A program made the position numbers and the translations under genes. From Saprospiraceae bacterium (GTDB taxonomy: Bacteria > Bacteroidota > Bacteroidia > Chitinophagales > Saprospiraceae), in assembly GCA_029212405.1 (NCBI GenBank), contig JARGNR010000062.1, positions 1 through 33,920 of the forward strand: DNA of 33,920 nucleotides. The letters run 5' to 3'. Of this stretch, positions 1 through 9,470 are shown in pieces (within the stretch, counting starts at the first letter, position 1; each line of letters starts with the position of its first letter). The notes beneath the pieces were generated by a model, which was not told where the DNA came from, made no database searches, and was given only the letters and a program-made list of their open reading frames with translations.

Positions 1-98
1 TTTTTAACTAGATTCAGATATTTAATGCACAAGAGACCATTAGTATCCAAGTCCACAATGTCCATAAGAGCATTCCATATACGTAGTATTGAGAGAAG

Positions 99-728
99 TT
101 ATTTATCGATTATTGGACCACTTTCCCAAAGTGTTATGTACCTCTCTAATAGTATTTTCCTAGTCGTATTTTTTAAATGTATCTCTGCTGTGAGCACATA
201 CTCCCCATTGGCAACTTCCTTAAGACAAAAATTGTCACTCCTGTTAGATCTCGTCTGGATCGGTTCAGGATAACTTTTGTGCAAGTAGTATTGCACATAT
301 TTAATTTGTTCAAGCGCACAACGGTAATACGAATCAATGATTACACGAATGTCATAATGTGGTCGGTTAACATTAGTCCTCTGCATAAATTCCTCTTGCT
401 TTTCTGGTCTTAGAAATGAGGTATGATTGATGAAGAAGTAGTCTGTCGGTAATATACCCTCATCAAGATCTACATTTAGCTCCAATTTTTCTTCATCCCC
501 TCCAATATTATTTCTAGATGGAAATGCTTCGAATTCCACTCCAAAAGCTTTAATTTTTTTTACTCTTTCAGTTAGAAATATTCCAATAACAATCGGCAGA
601 ACTGCAACTGCTAACCATCGTGTTTCCAGGTCCAATAATTCAGGATATTGGAATCGAATAAAAAGTAAGATCACAAGCAGAGAGCCAGAAACAATGTAAT
701 ACAAAAGAAGTGATCTGTGTTTTTTCAT
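99..728 (-). CDS. Small hypothetical membrane protein
   Basis: The product has about 209 residues and no recognised family. Two hydrophobic segments lie near the N-terminus (about residues 6-24 and 35-55), separated by a short loop. A hydrophilic domain of about 150 residues follows and probably faces the cytoplasm. A TTG at 749 lies in frame upstream, but the ATG at 728 (MKKHRS) is preferred because the basic start followed directly by a membrane segment is typical. The frame stays open for about 32 codons beyond its TAA, up to the window edge, which could be chance. Function unknown; the gene call itself is fairly secure. Confidence 0.7.
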   Translation of the reverse strand: MKKHRSLLLYYIVSGSLLVILLFIRFQYPELLDLETRWLAVAVLPIVIGIFLTERVKKIKAFGVEFEAFPSRNNIGGDEEKLELNVDLDEGILPTDYFFINHTSFLRPEKQEEFMQRTNVNRPHYDIRVIIDSYYRCALEQIKYVQYYLHKSYPEPIQTRSNRSDNFCLKEVANGEYVLTAEIHLKNTTRKILLERYITLWESGPIIDK

Positions 729-820
729 CTTTGATTCATTTATGCCCAATGGTTTACTTTAATAGAAGCAATGACATTAGGCGGTTCTTTATTATTCAAG
801 GCATATTCTCAATTTCTTTT

Positions 821-1879
821 TCACTTAAGTAATCTATTTAATTCTGAATTCAATTCTTCTCCTTTCAAATTCCTAGCGATTATTTCTCCTTTAGAATTGA
901 TTAAAAAATTATCGGGTATGGACCCAACCTGATATTGCATCGAGGCAATACTTGTAAAATCATTCAAGTCGCTAACATGTATCCAATTTAGACCATATTC
1001 TTGAATTTTGTTCTTCCATTTTACATCACTTTTATCTAGTGAAACCGCAAATATTTTGAATCCCTTTGATTTATAGTTATCATATGTCTTTTTCAAGTTT
1101 GGCATTTCTTTTAAACATGGAACGCACCAAGAAGCCCAAAATTCAAGAAGTGTTACATCACCTAAATTATCTGAAAGAGAAATCAGTTTGCCCGATGTAT
1201 CCATCATTTCAAAATCAACAAAGTGATCACCTAACTGTACGGCTGGTTTAGAGGGGTCTATTGTTTTATAAGTCTTTATAGCTTTAAATACCCTTTGTCC
1301 ATATGTATGTTGTTTGTTTTTGTGTGATAAGTTTTTGTATAGATATTCTTTCCGCTCCAAAGAAACTTCAGGAACCGCTATAAATATTGAAAGAATATAT
1401 GCACTGATTCTATTTTCCGGATAAGTTTCAACGACTTCCAAACACAATTCCCTAACCGTATTATTTTCTTCCATAGTTCGAGCATCCCCACCAATGGTGT
1501 CAATTTTAGAAAATAGTTTCTATTCCGCCCATTCATGAATTTTAGACCCTTTAAGATTTCCATCGCGTAAGTCGGATTGAGAAGCATCAAAAGTCATTCT
1601 CGAATTTTCCATCCATAGATATGCCAGTTCATCTGCTGTTCTAAGAATAACTGCTGAAGGTGGATTTTTTAATTTTCCTTTAAGTTCGAATTCATTGTCC
1701 CAAACTTCAGTGGAATCAATGACCTGCTCTGTTAATTCATCAAATAAATAAATATCTGTCCCATCACTCATACCATTTGTCTTTCCAGATAGTAAGAAGC
1801 CATCCATTTGTTCATGGTCAATTGAATTGCAGTTTATTAGAATGAAGATAAAAAAGACTATTCTTGATAATTGATGCAT
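821..1879 (-). pseudogene. TlpA-like thioredoxin lipoprotein (DUF4369 + thioredoxin), interrupted by in-frame TAG
   Basis: One frame of 353 codons reads through a single TAG at 1520-1522. The first 119 residues carry a lipoprotein signal (INC near residue 17) and a DUF4369-like domain. After the TAG come 15 codons and then 217 residues ending in an AhpC/TSA-TlpA thioredoxin domain, with WCVPC (C252 and C255 in the joined numbering) and the cis-proline loop SIPDNF (P322). The joined length of about 352 residues matches Bacteroidota DUF4369-TlpA proteins, so nothing else appears missing. Intact relatives are periplasmic disulfide oxidoreductases. The C-terminal part could restart at ATG 1474, but without a signal peptide. 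A single base change (for example CAG to TAG) explains the break; a sequencing error is the alternative. Confidence 0.8.
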
Positions 1880-2200
1880 GTTTTTTCGTTTAGTTTGTTG
1901 TGAACGACGTCAAATTACATAGATTTTGCCACTGTACATGCAGGAATGATCATATGTATAATGTTGTCTATAGCTTTTTTATGAATCAATAATGGCATTT
2001 TCTTCTGATATGCCCATCTTATGATTTTATAAAAGGTAAAATCGTTTGTTTATATATCGATTGAAATCAGTTTTTGACACAGTAATATAGAACAATGAAG
2101 TCTTCTTTTGAAAATTGACCTCCTCTCCATAAAAGGATGATCCTTTCTCTATTTGAGTTGAGTTCATTATTCTTGAATAAGCATCGATTGTCAATTACAT
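1880..2200. other. Intergenic region without a convincing gene
   Basis: This AT-rich spacer of about 320 bases separates two minus-strand genes. It must hold the promoter of the TlpA-like gene, but no full TTTG/TAnnTTTG pair was seen. A small dyad, AAAGGA/TCCTTT around 2134-2148, is the only clear local structure and could be a weak terminator for the gene ending at 2201. Confidence 0.5.
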
Positions 2201-2890
2201 TTAATTTCCATAATCAAATTCCTTTATCGGTTTGTCTGTGGGCAAACTTAATTCTTCCTTACCTATATCAATTCTTTCAACTTTATTTGCCAACTCAATT
2301 GAGGTATAAACACCTTTTATCTTTTCAATACGTAAAGGCAGCCCATCAGTTATTTTATAAATTCTATCTAAACCACCATCATGAAAGTTCTTATACCAAA
2401 TAGGATTCACTGCTAAATCTTTTGAAAATGTGACTTTGGAATTGAGTTCTTCTCCAGAATATTCATTCTCCGATAATTTGGAGTGGATGGTAAGTTCAAT
2501 ACATTCATAGTCCAAAATTCGTTTAGTTTTTTGAATTGTAAATTCAGTAGAATAGGCTGTATTATACGTATGATAATATTCAATCGTATCTTTGCCTTTA
2601 AATTGCAGATATAGCCGATCTTCCTCCTTTATTCGATAAATTGCCATTACAAGTGCATCATTATAAAAAACCTCATTATTGTAATTCCCCTCTTTATAAG
2701 TAAAAACAGCTCTATCTCCCAGTATTTCAGCAGGATGAATATTTTTAAATATCTCTTTGATATTAGAGTACGTTATATCATAATAAATTTTACCCTCAAA
2801 ATAGGAGTTCACTTTTTTACCCCCTGACTTATTAAAAGAACAACTACAGATAATTAGAATTAAAATAGGTAAAAGGCTGCACGTTTTCAT
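2201..2890 (-). CDS. Hypothetical lipoprotein
   Basis: The protein has 229 residues. Its N-terminus (MKTCSLLPILILIICSC) is a lipoprotein signal with a candidate lipobox cysteine at about residue 15 or 17, so it is probably anchored in the outer membrane or periplasm. The body has a GLPGLI/DUF4412-like flavour: alternating beta-strand patterns, FEGKIYYDITYSN near residue 31, a central segment about an ion or amino-acid side chain in a YECIELTIHS context, and a late LPLRIEKIKG strand. The family match is by general resemblance only. It stands alone, 320 bases downstream of no obvious partner. Function unknown. Confidence 0.7.
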   Translation of the reverse strand: MKTCSLLPILILIICSCSFNKSGGKKVNSYFEGKIYYDITYSNIKEIFKNIHPAEILGDRAVFTYKEGNYNNEVFYNDALVMAIYRIKEEDRLYLQFKGKDTIEYYHTYNTAYSTEFTIQKTKRILDYECIELTIHSKLSENEYSGEELNSKVTFSKDLAVNPIWYKNFHDGGLDRIYKITDGLPLRIEKIKGVYTSIELANKVERIDIGKEELSLPTDKPIKEFDYGN

Positions 2891-3097
2891 ATAAGTACTT
2901 ACGATTTATCTATGTATTTCATTTTCAAAATCTAAATAATGATTCCAAGTTATAATTAATCGATGTTGTATATAAATAGATATTGGGTTTAATTAAATGT
3001 AATATATTTAAAGGTTTGGCGAAGAATTTAAAATTACCTTATAGATTAATCTAACCTAAAGCTATACGATAAATTTTCTTCTTGAAGTTCTACTTAA

Positions 3098-3355
3098 ATT
3101 GCCTACGAATCCGTAAATTTATATCCGAATCCAAGTAGAGATGATATCATTCTATCAGCAAGTCTTGATGCACATCAAAACATAATACTTGTAGTCTATG
3201 ATCTGACCGGTCAATTAGTGATCCAAAAAGAATTCAACCAGGTCTTAGAAATAGAAGAAGTAATTCCTGCCAATACCTTTTATAAAGGAAAGTATATATT
3301 GCAACCGGTATCAGAAAATCAGCAGGTATACAGTAAACGTTTTACTAGACTTTAA
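3098..3355 (+). pseudogene. Remnant of a T9SS type A C-terminal sorting domain
   Basis: An open frame with no start codon runs from just after a TAA at 3095-3097 to a TAA at 3353-3355. It contains VNLYPNPSRDDIILSASL, then VVYDLTGQLVIQKEF, then a strand ending in KYILQPVSE...YSKRFTRL. This is the hallmark order of a T9SS type A sorting domain (YPNP, then a VYDLTGQ-like strand, then a G-Y-basic end). Such domains sit at the C-terminus of long secreted proteins, and here the rest of the protein is gone. It is best read as the tail of a deleted secreted protein on the plus strand. Confidence 0.75.
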
Positions 3356-3425
3356 TATCTACTACAGAGGAAACAATCAATCAAGCCCTTTAATGAGGTA
3401 TATTACTTCTGGGTCAATTCATAAA

Positions 3426-3447
3426 AAAGCAATATGCTTTATTTTTA
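3426..3447 (+). terminator. Possible intrinsic terminator after the sorting-domain remnant
   Basis: The arms AAAGCA (3426-3431) and TGCTTT (3435-3440) flank a three-base loop and are followed by ATTTTT. The stem is short, so this is tentative. It would end transcripts of the remnant before the GH30 gene. Confidence 0.4.
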
Positions 3448-3507
3448 AATATAGCTCTGAAAGTCAATACAAAAGGAGCAAGTAATAATCATACAAGTAC
3501 AACAAAA

Positions 3508-5001
3508 ATGAAAAATACGTTCGGAATCTTACTTTGTTGCATTCTACTATTCGCCTGCAATACAAATCAGTCAAATACAACCTCTTCTACCCTCTCGGAA
3601 GATTCGGAAGCAGCCAAAGCGTATTTTTCACCAACTGGGAAACAATCCACTGTTTATACAACAGCAAGCGAAACCGATCTACGATTAGCCAATACAGCTA
3701 CATTGAAGTATGAAACTGCACGACAACCTTATGAAAACGAAGTAAGCATATTTGTCAATCCTCGTAAAACCTTCCAAACATTTATTGGAATTGGAGCAGC
3801 CATAACGGATGCCTCGGCGGAGACTTTTGCCAAGTTGCCTGCTGCGAAGCAAGAGGAATTGCTAAAAGCTTTCTATGATACGGAAGAAGGAATCGGTTAT
3901 TCCTTATGCCGCACGCCTATACATAGTTGTGATTTTAGTAGTGAAAGCTATACATATATCGAAGAAGGAGACAAAGAGCTCAAGACGTTTAGCATAGAGC
4001 GTGATCAAAAGTATAAAATACCGATGATCAAAAGAGCCATCACTGCAGCGGGTGGAGAATTGATGTTATACGCTAGTCCATGGAGTCCTCCTGCCTTTAT
4101 GAAAGACAATAATGATGTATTGCATGGAGGTAAATTATTGCCTGAATATTACGCTGCATGGGCATTGTATTATACCAAATTCATCAAAGCCTACGAAGCA
4201 GATAATATGCCGATTTGGGGAATCACGATCCAAAATGAGCCTATGGCTGTTCAACGCTGGGAGTCGTGTATCTATACTGCTGAAGAAGAAAGAGATTTCC
4301 TCAAAAATCACCTTGGACCGACGATGGAAAGAGAAGGTTTAGGTGACAAAAATATAGTGGTTTGGGACCACAATCGTGATTTGATTAGTCATAGAGCAAA
4401 TGTGATATTTGAAGATCCTGAAGCTGCCAAGTATGCGTGGGGAATCGGAATGCACTGGTATGAAACTTGGGCCGGAGGAGAATCTATGTTTGACAACCTT
4501 GATAACATTCAAGAGTCCTTTCCTTCTAAAAAGATATTGTTTACTGAAGGCTGCCAAGAAGGTTTTGATCCAGAGAAATATCAATTCTGGAAACATGCTG
4601 AGCGATACGGCCGTTCGATTATCAACGATTTTAATCAAGGAACGGTAGGTTGGACCGATTGGAATCTAATGTTGGATCAAACGGGTGGTCCCAATCATGT
4701 AGGCAACTATTGTTTTGCACCGATACATGGAGATACAGAAGCGGGTGATTTGATTTATACCCCTACCTACTATTACATAGGCCATTTCTCAAAATTCATC
4801 CGACCCAATGCTAAACGCGTAAGTACAACAAGCAGTAGAAGTCACCTACTCAGCTCATCTTTCATCAACGAAGATGGAAGTTTGGTTACTGTAGTGATGA
4901 ATCAAAGTGATCAAGAAATTGAATATAGTCTATTTGTTAATCATGAGGCAGTAAAATTAAAGATTCCTGCCCATGCAATTCAAACACATGTGTCTGAATA
5001 A
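3508..5001 (+). CDS. GH30 family glycoside hydrolase, lipoprotein
   Basis: The protein has 497 residues. MKNTFGILLCCILLFAC is a lipoprotein signal with the lipidated cysteine at residue 17. Family motifs appear in order: QTFIGIGAAITDASAETF (about 90-107), YASPWSPPAFMKDN (about 188-201), IQNEP with the probable acid/base Glu244, FTEG with the probable nucleophile Glu347, and GWTDWNLMLDQTGGPNHVGN. A C-terminal beta domain of about 70 residues follows, as usual for GH30. GH30 enzymes include glucosylceramidases, beta-1,6-glucanases and xylanases; this sequence looks most like the glucosylceramidase/beta-1,6-glucanase side, but substrate is inferred. It is a single gene with no SusC/SusD neighbours. 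Confidence 0.92.
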   Translation: MKNTFGILLCCILLFACNTNQSNTTSSTLSEDSEAAKAYFSPTGKQSTVYTTASETDLRLANTATLKYETARQPYENEVSIFVNPRKTFQTFIGIGAAITDASAETFAKLPAAKQEELLKAFYDTEEGIGYSLCRTPIHSCDFSSESYTYIEEGDKELKTFSIERDQKYKIPMIKRAITAAGGELMLYASPWSPPAFMKDNNDVLHGGKLLPEYYAAWALYYTKFIKAYEADNMPIWGITIQNEPMAVQRWESCIYTAEEERDFLKNHLGPTMEREGLGDKNIVVWDHNRDLISHRANVIFEDPEAAKYAWGIGMHWYETWAGGESMFDNLDNIQESFPSKKILFTEGCQEGFDPEKYQFWKHAERYGRSIINDFNQGTVGWTDWNLMLDQTGGPNHVGNYCFAPIHGDTEAGDLIYTPTYYYIGHFSKFIRPNAKRVSTTSSRSHLLSSSFINEDGSLVTVVMNQSDQEIEYSLFVNHEAVKLKIPAHAIQTHVSE

Positions 5002-5002
5002 C

Positions 5003-5041
5003 AATAGCATTCAGGTTTCGGCATCCAGTTCGTGTGCTATT
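5003..5041 (+). terminator. Possible terminator after the GH30 gene
   Basis: The arms AATAGCA (5003-5009) and TGCTATT (5035-5041) begin just after the GH30 stop codon and enclose a 25-base loop. The run of T after the second arm is short, so confidence is low. Confidence 0.3.
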
Positions 5042-5135
5042 TTCGCAATTTGAACAACCACAACAAAATAGGATTATTTGTCAATGACATGATTATTTCG
5101 GAATAGAATGACCTATTCTAAATCTACTCCTACAT

Positions 5136-5867
5136 TCAACCATTTATTATCCTGTTTAACGACACCATGGCTTTAAAATAACCCGAAGTATCAATTTTAG
5201 TATCCATGGGTTCTAATTCCGCTATTCGGGCATCAATTTCCTCTTTTTTATTGGGTAGACTTTTTTTAATACTTTCTAAGGTGTTAATCTGGTGATGATA
5301 TCTCCATTTCAGAAATGTCTCATAGTCCGACAAATGCCCATCAACATGATGGGTTCCATTCACTTCATCCAAATATTTCAGGGCCTTTAATACCGCTTCT
5401 TGATTAAAATGGAGTTGTGGATTTTTTAGGTAGTAGTCAAGGTATTTATTAAAATAATCTGCTGACTTCTTTGTATTAAAGGAAGCAAGGGTGAATGCAT
5501 ATTCTGATCCCGCATAACATACTTCACTTTTCAACAAGTGGATTCCGATAATATCCTCCAAGTGTTTTGATTCCATAATAGAGGCAAAGTAACTGCCTGT
5601 GGATCTTGTCCGCCAATTAAAATCACCTAAATTTTGCAGAATAACATTTTCTGAAATTTTTGGTTTCAAATCAATCATTTTCTGAATCCATTCTTCAGAA
5701 TAATTACTAGTTTGAAAATAAAACGGAATGACCCATTCTTTTCTAAATTCTTCTGTGATATCATTTTCATTAACATAAGACTCCAACTCAGAAAAAGGAC
5801 TTTTATGTTGCACAGTTGCTCCTGCCGAGTGCAATTCTCTTTGATTTAATTCCTTCTTCTTTTTCAT
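5136..5867 (-). CDS. DUF6000-like protein
   Basis: The product has 243 residues, with no signal peptide or membrane segment, so it is probably cytoplasmic. It resembles DUF6000 proteins in having a WVIPFYF motif near residue 45, a NWRTRSTGSYFAS segment near residue 85 and a mostly alpha-helical body with an EYAFTLASF stretch. The domain name is recalled, not searched. The N-terminus is lysine rich (MKKKKELNQ). Function is unknown; some small proteins of this kind occur as immunity genes near polymorphic toxins, but no toxin is visible next to it. Confidence 0.6.
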   Translation of the reverse strand: MKKKKELNQRELHSAGATVQHKSPFSELESYVNENDITEEFRKEWVIPFYFQTSNYSEEWIQKMIDLKPKISENVILQNLGDFNWRTRSTGSYFASIMESKHLEDIIGIHLLKSEVCYAGSEYAFTLASFNTKKSADYFNKYLDYYLKNPQLHFNQEAVLKALKYLDEVNGTHHVDGHLSDYETFLKWRYHHQINTLESIKKSLPNKKEEIDARIAELEPMDTKIDTSGYFKAMVSLNRIING

Positions 5868-6027
5868 GGTTTCTTTTAAATTTTATTCCTTTTAACTAAA
5901 AACAAATCTGTAGATTAAGTTTTTTAAAAAAATTCGGGAATTGTCTCATATAATCCCATCAACCCAAATTTAAAGATGCTCCCTCTTCTCATATCATATT
6001 ACAACCAAACCTAAATTATTTGGAACC

Positions 6028-6957
6028 TCAATAAACAGGACTTTGAATTATGGTATCTATCATTGTTTTAAAATCGGAATTGGCCCAAATATCTTTAGTT
6101 TTTATCACACTAAACCCGTCATTTTTCTCCCAATAGTCAACCACGTATATCAAGTCTTGCGATAGATCATCTTGTTCTACAGAGATCTTGATATTTGCAC
6201 TACATTTAGTGTTATCTCCATATTTATTTTTATTAAGATGGAGGCCAGAAAAATACACTCCGTGAAGACTAATTTTATCATCCAATTCTCTATTGAAGCA
6301 TTCGGTGATGAAGTCATCATACCATTGCCTTTCTCTAGGATAAGTGGCCCATACAATTTCAAATTCATTGAGTTGATCGGACTCTTTTGTTTTAGTGGTT
6401 GGGTTTCGAAAACGATTCCAAGTTCTTTTGAAATACTGGGAGTCCGACATCGTCATTTCATCAATCTTTCTTATCGCAAGTTCTTCTTTAAACATATTCG
6501 AATAGAAGGTAGTAAAACCCGCAATGATGCCACTTTTTCTTTCTTTTTTTGTGATGAGACCATGTCTAAAATTGTCGTTACATTCAATTAACTTGGTGAT
6601 AAAATTAAAATATAAATCGTCCTCTATTTTTGGTTCATCGATGGTAGAATTTATATCTAAAATTATAACCTCATTCTTTTCAATTGCTTCTGCCACATTG
6701 ACTTTAAACGACGTTGTATATGCTATTTCACAATTATCTCTTGTCTCGATTCTAAGTACTTTCTCACAATATTTAGACAGAATAATGGGTACCCTTTCGA
6801 GAGGTTTATTTTTAGAAAAATTTTCAGTAGTAATCACCTTAAAGTGTATACTTTCAAAAAAGTTTGTACCTTCTCCAAGTATAAAGTTGTCAACATCAAA
6901 CTTCTTTACTTTTGAGTTTAATTGTATTTTATCCCCTACTTGTAATCGATCATTCAT
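6028..6957 (-). CDS. Hypothetical cytoplasmic protein
   Basis: The protein has 309 residues with no signal peptide and no membrane segments. The N-terminal third is predicted beta-rich (LQVGDKIQLNSKVKKF). The middle is helical and charged (about 115-190). The C-terminal third again alternates strands and carries ERQWYDDFITECFN and a late DVVDYWEK-like aromatic patch. No family is recognised. It lies 160 bases upstream of the DUF6000-like gene on the same strand and might be transcribed with it. The start ATG at 6957 is the first good one and follows a T-rich spacer. Confidence 0.65.
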   Translation of the reverse strand: MNDRLQVGDKIQLNSKVKKFDVDNFILGEGTNFFESIHFKVITTENFSKNKPLERVPIILSKYCEKVLRIETRDNCEIAYTTSFKVNVAEAIEKNEVIILDINSTIDEPKIEDDLYFNFITKLIECNDNFRHGLITKKERKSGIIAGFTTFYSNMFKEELAIRKIDEMTMSDSQYFKRTWNRFRNPTTKTKESDQLNEFEIVWATYPRERQWYDDFITECFNRELDDKISLHGVYFSGLHLNKNKYGDNTKCSANIKISVEQDDLSQDLIYVVDYWEKNDGFSVIKTKDIWANSDFKTMIDTIIQSPVY

Positions 6958-7068
6958 TTTGTTTTTGGTTACTTATTACGCATGATTAGGAATTTATCAC
7001 TCTATTAAACAGTTTGGACCGAATCGATTCTATTCTTCTATTGAGTGTGTTAATCCACCACCCCTTTT

Positions 7069-8160
7069 TTATTCAATCACAACACCTTCAGGTGCAAAAA
7101 TCCTCCCTTTAAGATCCGCTTCAAACCAATAATTTTTATAGACAAGTTCTAAATATCGAGCACTATAAGGTTCATATCGGAGCGCCTTGAAAATCGGTGC
7201 ATAAATACGATTTCCTTTCAAATCTGCCAATCCTATTTTACCTCCTTTGTGCAACTTTATAAGATCATAGGCTGTCTCTACTTTATCATATTCAAATTTG
7301 AGTATTGTCTTCCCTTTTGAATCTACCACTCCCATCTTATTGTCTTTTTTCACGAAGTAAATTTCTTCACCTGAGGAATACTTGATTCCTTTTACCACGT
7401 CCAAATCCTCAACGCTGTTAGCATACCCATCAAAGGATAGAATTTCATATTCATATTGGTTGTAGTCTCGGTTGGCCTCCTTCTCTCTTTGTTGCAGTAA
7501 ATCCGCATAGGCCTTTTCCAATTCTGTAAAAGGTGAAATTTGGTTGCCTTCCGCATTCAGATAAGCATAAATCTTAGGCCCGCTAGAAAGTGCCACGGCT
7601 TTAAATTTATTTCCTTCCTCTATCACAAACACCTCCAAAATAAAGCCGTTTTCATAGATTTGCTCACCTTCCTCATTGAAGAGTTTCCATTTGCGATTTT
7701 CGACGATGGCATAAAAATATTTCGTGGTTCCATGAAAATTAACTCCTCTACTATTTTTATAGTGGCCCACTTCTTTTTTATCTCGAAGAGAGACAACATG
7801 CAGTCCTTTATTGGCTTGGTAGTCATCGAAATAAATGGCAAAATCTCCATAACTCACTTGCCGTACCTTCTTAAGATCGGGAAAAGGCTCATTTCCATAT
7901 ATATCTATGACATGGGACTTGTTTCTCTTATTATCAAAAATGCTAGAAAATTTTGAACGTTGTATATTATTAAACTCTGAAGGAAAATATATTTCCCCAT
8001 CAAATTTTGGTTCGCAGGTTATGGTCCCTTTGCTGTCCACGATTCCTATTTTACCATCATCTCTAAAAAAATGGTAGGAAAGTATATCGGATTGATTCGT
8101 ATTAGAAGTACAAGAACCTAAAACTAGAATGATTGCAAAAATTAAGAATCTAATAATCAT
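7069..8160 (-). CDS. WG-repeat lipoprotein
   Basis: The protein has 363 residues. MIIRFLIFAIILVLGSC is a lipoprotein signal with the lipid cysteine at residue 17. The body is built from WG-type beta repeats. Examples are KIGIVDSKGTITCEPKFD near residue 37, KMGVVDSKGKTILKFEYD near 275 and KIGLADLKGNRIYAPIF near 308, with weaker copies between. WG-repeat proteins are beta-rich surface or periplasmic proteins with no fixed enzymatic role. It has no obvious operon partner; the neighbouring genes on the same strand are more than 75 bases away. Confidence 0.85.
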   Translation of the reverse strand: MIIRFLIFAIILVLGSCTSNTNQSDILSYHFFRDDGKIGIVDSKGTITCEPKFDGEIYFPSEFNNIQRSKFSSIFDNKRNKSHVIDIYGNEPFPDLKKVRQVSYGDFAIYFDDYQANKGLHVVSLRDKKEVGHYKNSRGVNFHGTTKYFYAIVENRKWKLFNEEGEQIYENGFILEVFVIEEGNKFKAVALSSGPKIYAYLNAEGNQISPFTELEKAYADLLQQREKEANRDYNQYEYEILSFDGYANSVEDLDVVKGIKYSSGEEIYFVKKDNKMGVVDSKGKTILKFEYDKVETAYDLIKLHKGGKIGLADLKGNRIYAPIFKALRYEPYSARYLELVYKNYWFEADLKGRIFAPEGVVIE

Positions 8161-8238
8161 GTTGGTATTGTTTAATTGGTTGTAATAGGCGGTATTAATA
8201 TCGAGCTTAGTTGTTTATTACCGTATAACATTTGCTTT

Positions 8239-8754
8239 TCATTTCAAAGATAAATTCAATTCATCCTTAAGCAAATGGATTAAATTAGTAAATTCTTGCG
8301 GATCACTTAATGATACTAGATTTATCTCTTCCCCATCCACATAAATCATTACAAGATACAATTTGTTGAAAAAGAACCCTTCGTAATACTTGGTTGCAAA
8401 TCCTTTTATCTCATCTACTCCATAAGAAACCCATTGATAGTCGAGAACTGCAAATTCTGCTCTTGTATTATTTCTAGCGATATATATTGATTTTTCAGTC
8501 AGGTCAATGGTTACATAATTCTGCCATTTTGTAGGATTATTTTTTACCAATCGAAAGATTAAAGTGCCCAATCCAATTAATAGAATCACATCAAACCACA
8601 TAGCATCTAAGAAAATATCATAGATGTAAAAAATAGATCTTACAAACAAAAAGAGTGCCCCTCCAGCAAAAAACATCAAAATACTATACCCTATAAGTTT
8701 TCCGATCAATCCAGGCCACATGCCCGCAGTGTTTGATTTATATTGATATTTCAT
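8239..8754 (-). CDS. Small hypothetical membrane protein with PH-like C-terminal domain
   Basis: The protein has 171 residues. Two hydrophobic segments lie at about residues 15-42 and 50-70, followed by a soluble domain of about 100 residues. That domain has alternating strands and a closing helix (TNLIHLLKDELNLS), a layout seen in bacterial PH-like domains attached to membrane hairpins. The PH comparison is inference from strand pattern, not a motif match. No catalytic residues are seen and no partner is evident. Confidence 0.65.
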   Translation of the reverse strand: MKYQYKSNTAGMWPGLIGKLIGYSILMFFAGGALFLFVRSIFYIYDIFLDAMWFDVILLIGLGTLIFRLVKNNPTKWQNYVTIDLTEKSIYIARNNTRAEFAVLDYQWVSYGVDEIKGFATKYYEGFFFNKLYLVMIYVDGEEINLVSLSDPQEFTNLIHLLKDELNLSLK

Positions 8755-8891
8755 GTAAGGCTGTTCATTGATTTGATCATTTTTCTTTAGCTCTGGTATA
8801 GAATATCTTTTACTTAGTTATAAAATCCTGTTGTATTATTCAGACTATTTAGTAACAGGTCTAGTTGGCATACATACTTTAATATAATGCT

Positions 8892-9197
8892 TTAATTTAT
8901 CTCTTCAATAGGTTTATCAAGATTCTGTCGATTATCAAATATCTTTAATACATGAATTGATTTTTCGTCAAAAGTATAATACAATGTGGTTTGCCTAGTG
9001 TCGACACATTTGTGAAGCCCTTTTTTTATTTTTGATTTTGGAAAGGCCTCAGGTTTTTGTCTGACAATTTGTATGCGTTGCTCTAATTTCGAAATGAATA
9101 TCAATTTTACTTTTTCAGACCAATTGGTTTGTAAATACATGAAAAGATTGTAAAGCTTTTTTTCAGCAGTTTTTGATAAAACAATTTGCCGTAGCAT
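8892..9197 (-). CDS. ParE/RelE-superfamily toxin of a type II TA pair
   Basis: The protein has 101 residues. It opens with the family-typical LSKTAEKKLYNLFMYLQTNWSE helix pair, continues with a helix ending in RQKPEAFPKS, and closes with strands CVDTRQTTLYYTFDEKSIHVLKIFDNRQN. That is the ParE/RelE fold order, with the usual small-residue and R-Q-T core before the last strands. Relatives either poison gyrase (ParE) or cleave mRNA on the ribosome (RelE); the sequence alone does not decide. Its ATG overlaps the stop of the upstream antitoxin gene by one base (TAATG), so the two are translationally coupled. Confidence 0.85.
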   Translation of the reverse strand: MLRQIVLSKTAEKKLYNLFMYLQTNWSEKVKLIFISKLEQRIQIVRQKPEAFPKSKIKKGLHKCVDTRQTTLYYTFDEKSIHVLKIFDNRQNLDKPIEEIN

Positions 9198-9466
9198 TAC
9201 TTATTCTTTTCAATAAAAGTTTCAAATGAAACAGTTTGCCCATTTTTGACTTCTTGTAATGCTCTATCAATCTCTCCTTGTTGATTTGGAGTAAGTTGCT
9301 CCCAAATATCTTGAGTTTCTTCAGCTAGCATCTTGGTAACCATATTCTGCAAAAGCTCACTAAATGGGCTATCTTCACCTAATAGCTTCTCTTTTGAATA
9401 TAGATGGTTTTTCATCCTTTTGTAAAGATCTGAATCTTCATCTGGTAAGTCCTTTTTGTTTTTCAT
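9197..9466 (-). CDS. Antitoxin of the ParE/RelE-type pair
   Basis: The protein has 89 residues, is strongly charged and mostly helical. It lies directly upstream of the toxin with a one-base overlap, which is the normal antitoxin-first order. The C-terminal TPNQQGEIDRALQEVKNGQTVSFETFIEKNK resembles the toxin-neutralising tail of small antitoxins whose end reads G-x-x-x-S/T-x-E-x-F. The DNA-binding part is not recognised. A palindrome over the -7 box just upstream (9471-9510) suggests autoregulation by the toxin-antitoxin complex. Assignment rests mainly on gene order, size and tail motif. Confidence 0.8.
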   Translation of the reverse strand: MKNKKDLPDEDSDLYKRMKNHLYSKEKLLGEDSPFSELLQNMVTKMLAEETQDIWEQLTPNQQGEIDRALQEVKNGQTVSFETFIEKNK

Positions 9467-9470
9467 CTGT

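Noticed and set aside
1-98. Open continuation of the first gene beyond its TAA to the window edge
   Set aside because: Only about 32 codons are visible, which is common by chance, so it was not counted as another nonsense break.
5098-5117. GAATAG/CTATTC dyad near the end of the DUF6000-like gene
   Set aside because: The stem is only six base pairs with no T run, too weak to call a terminator.
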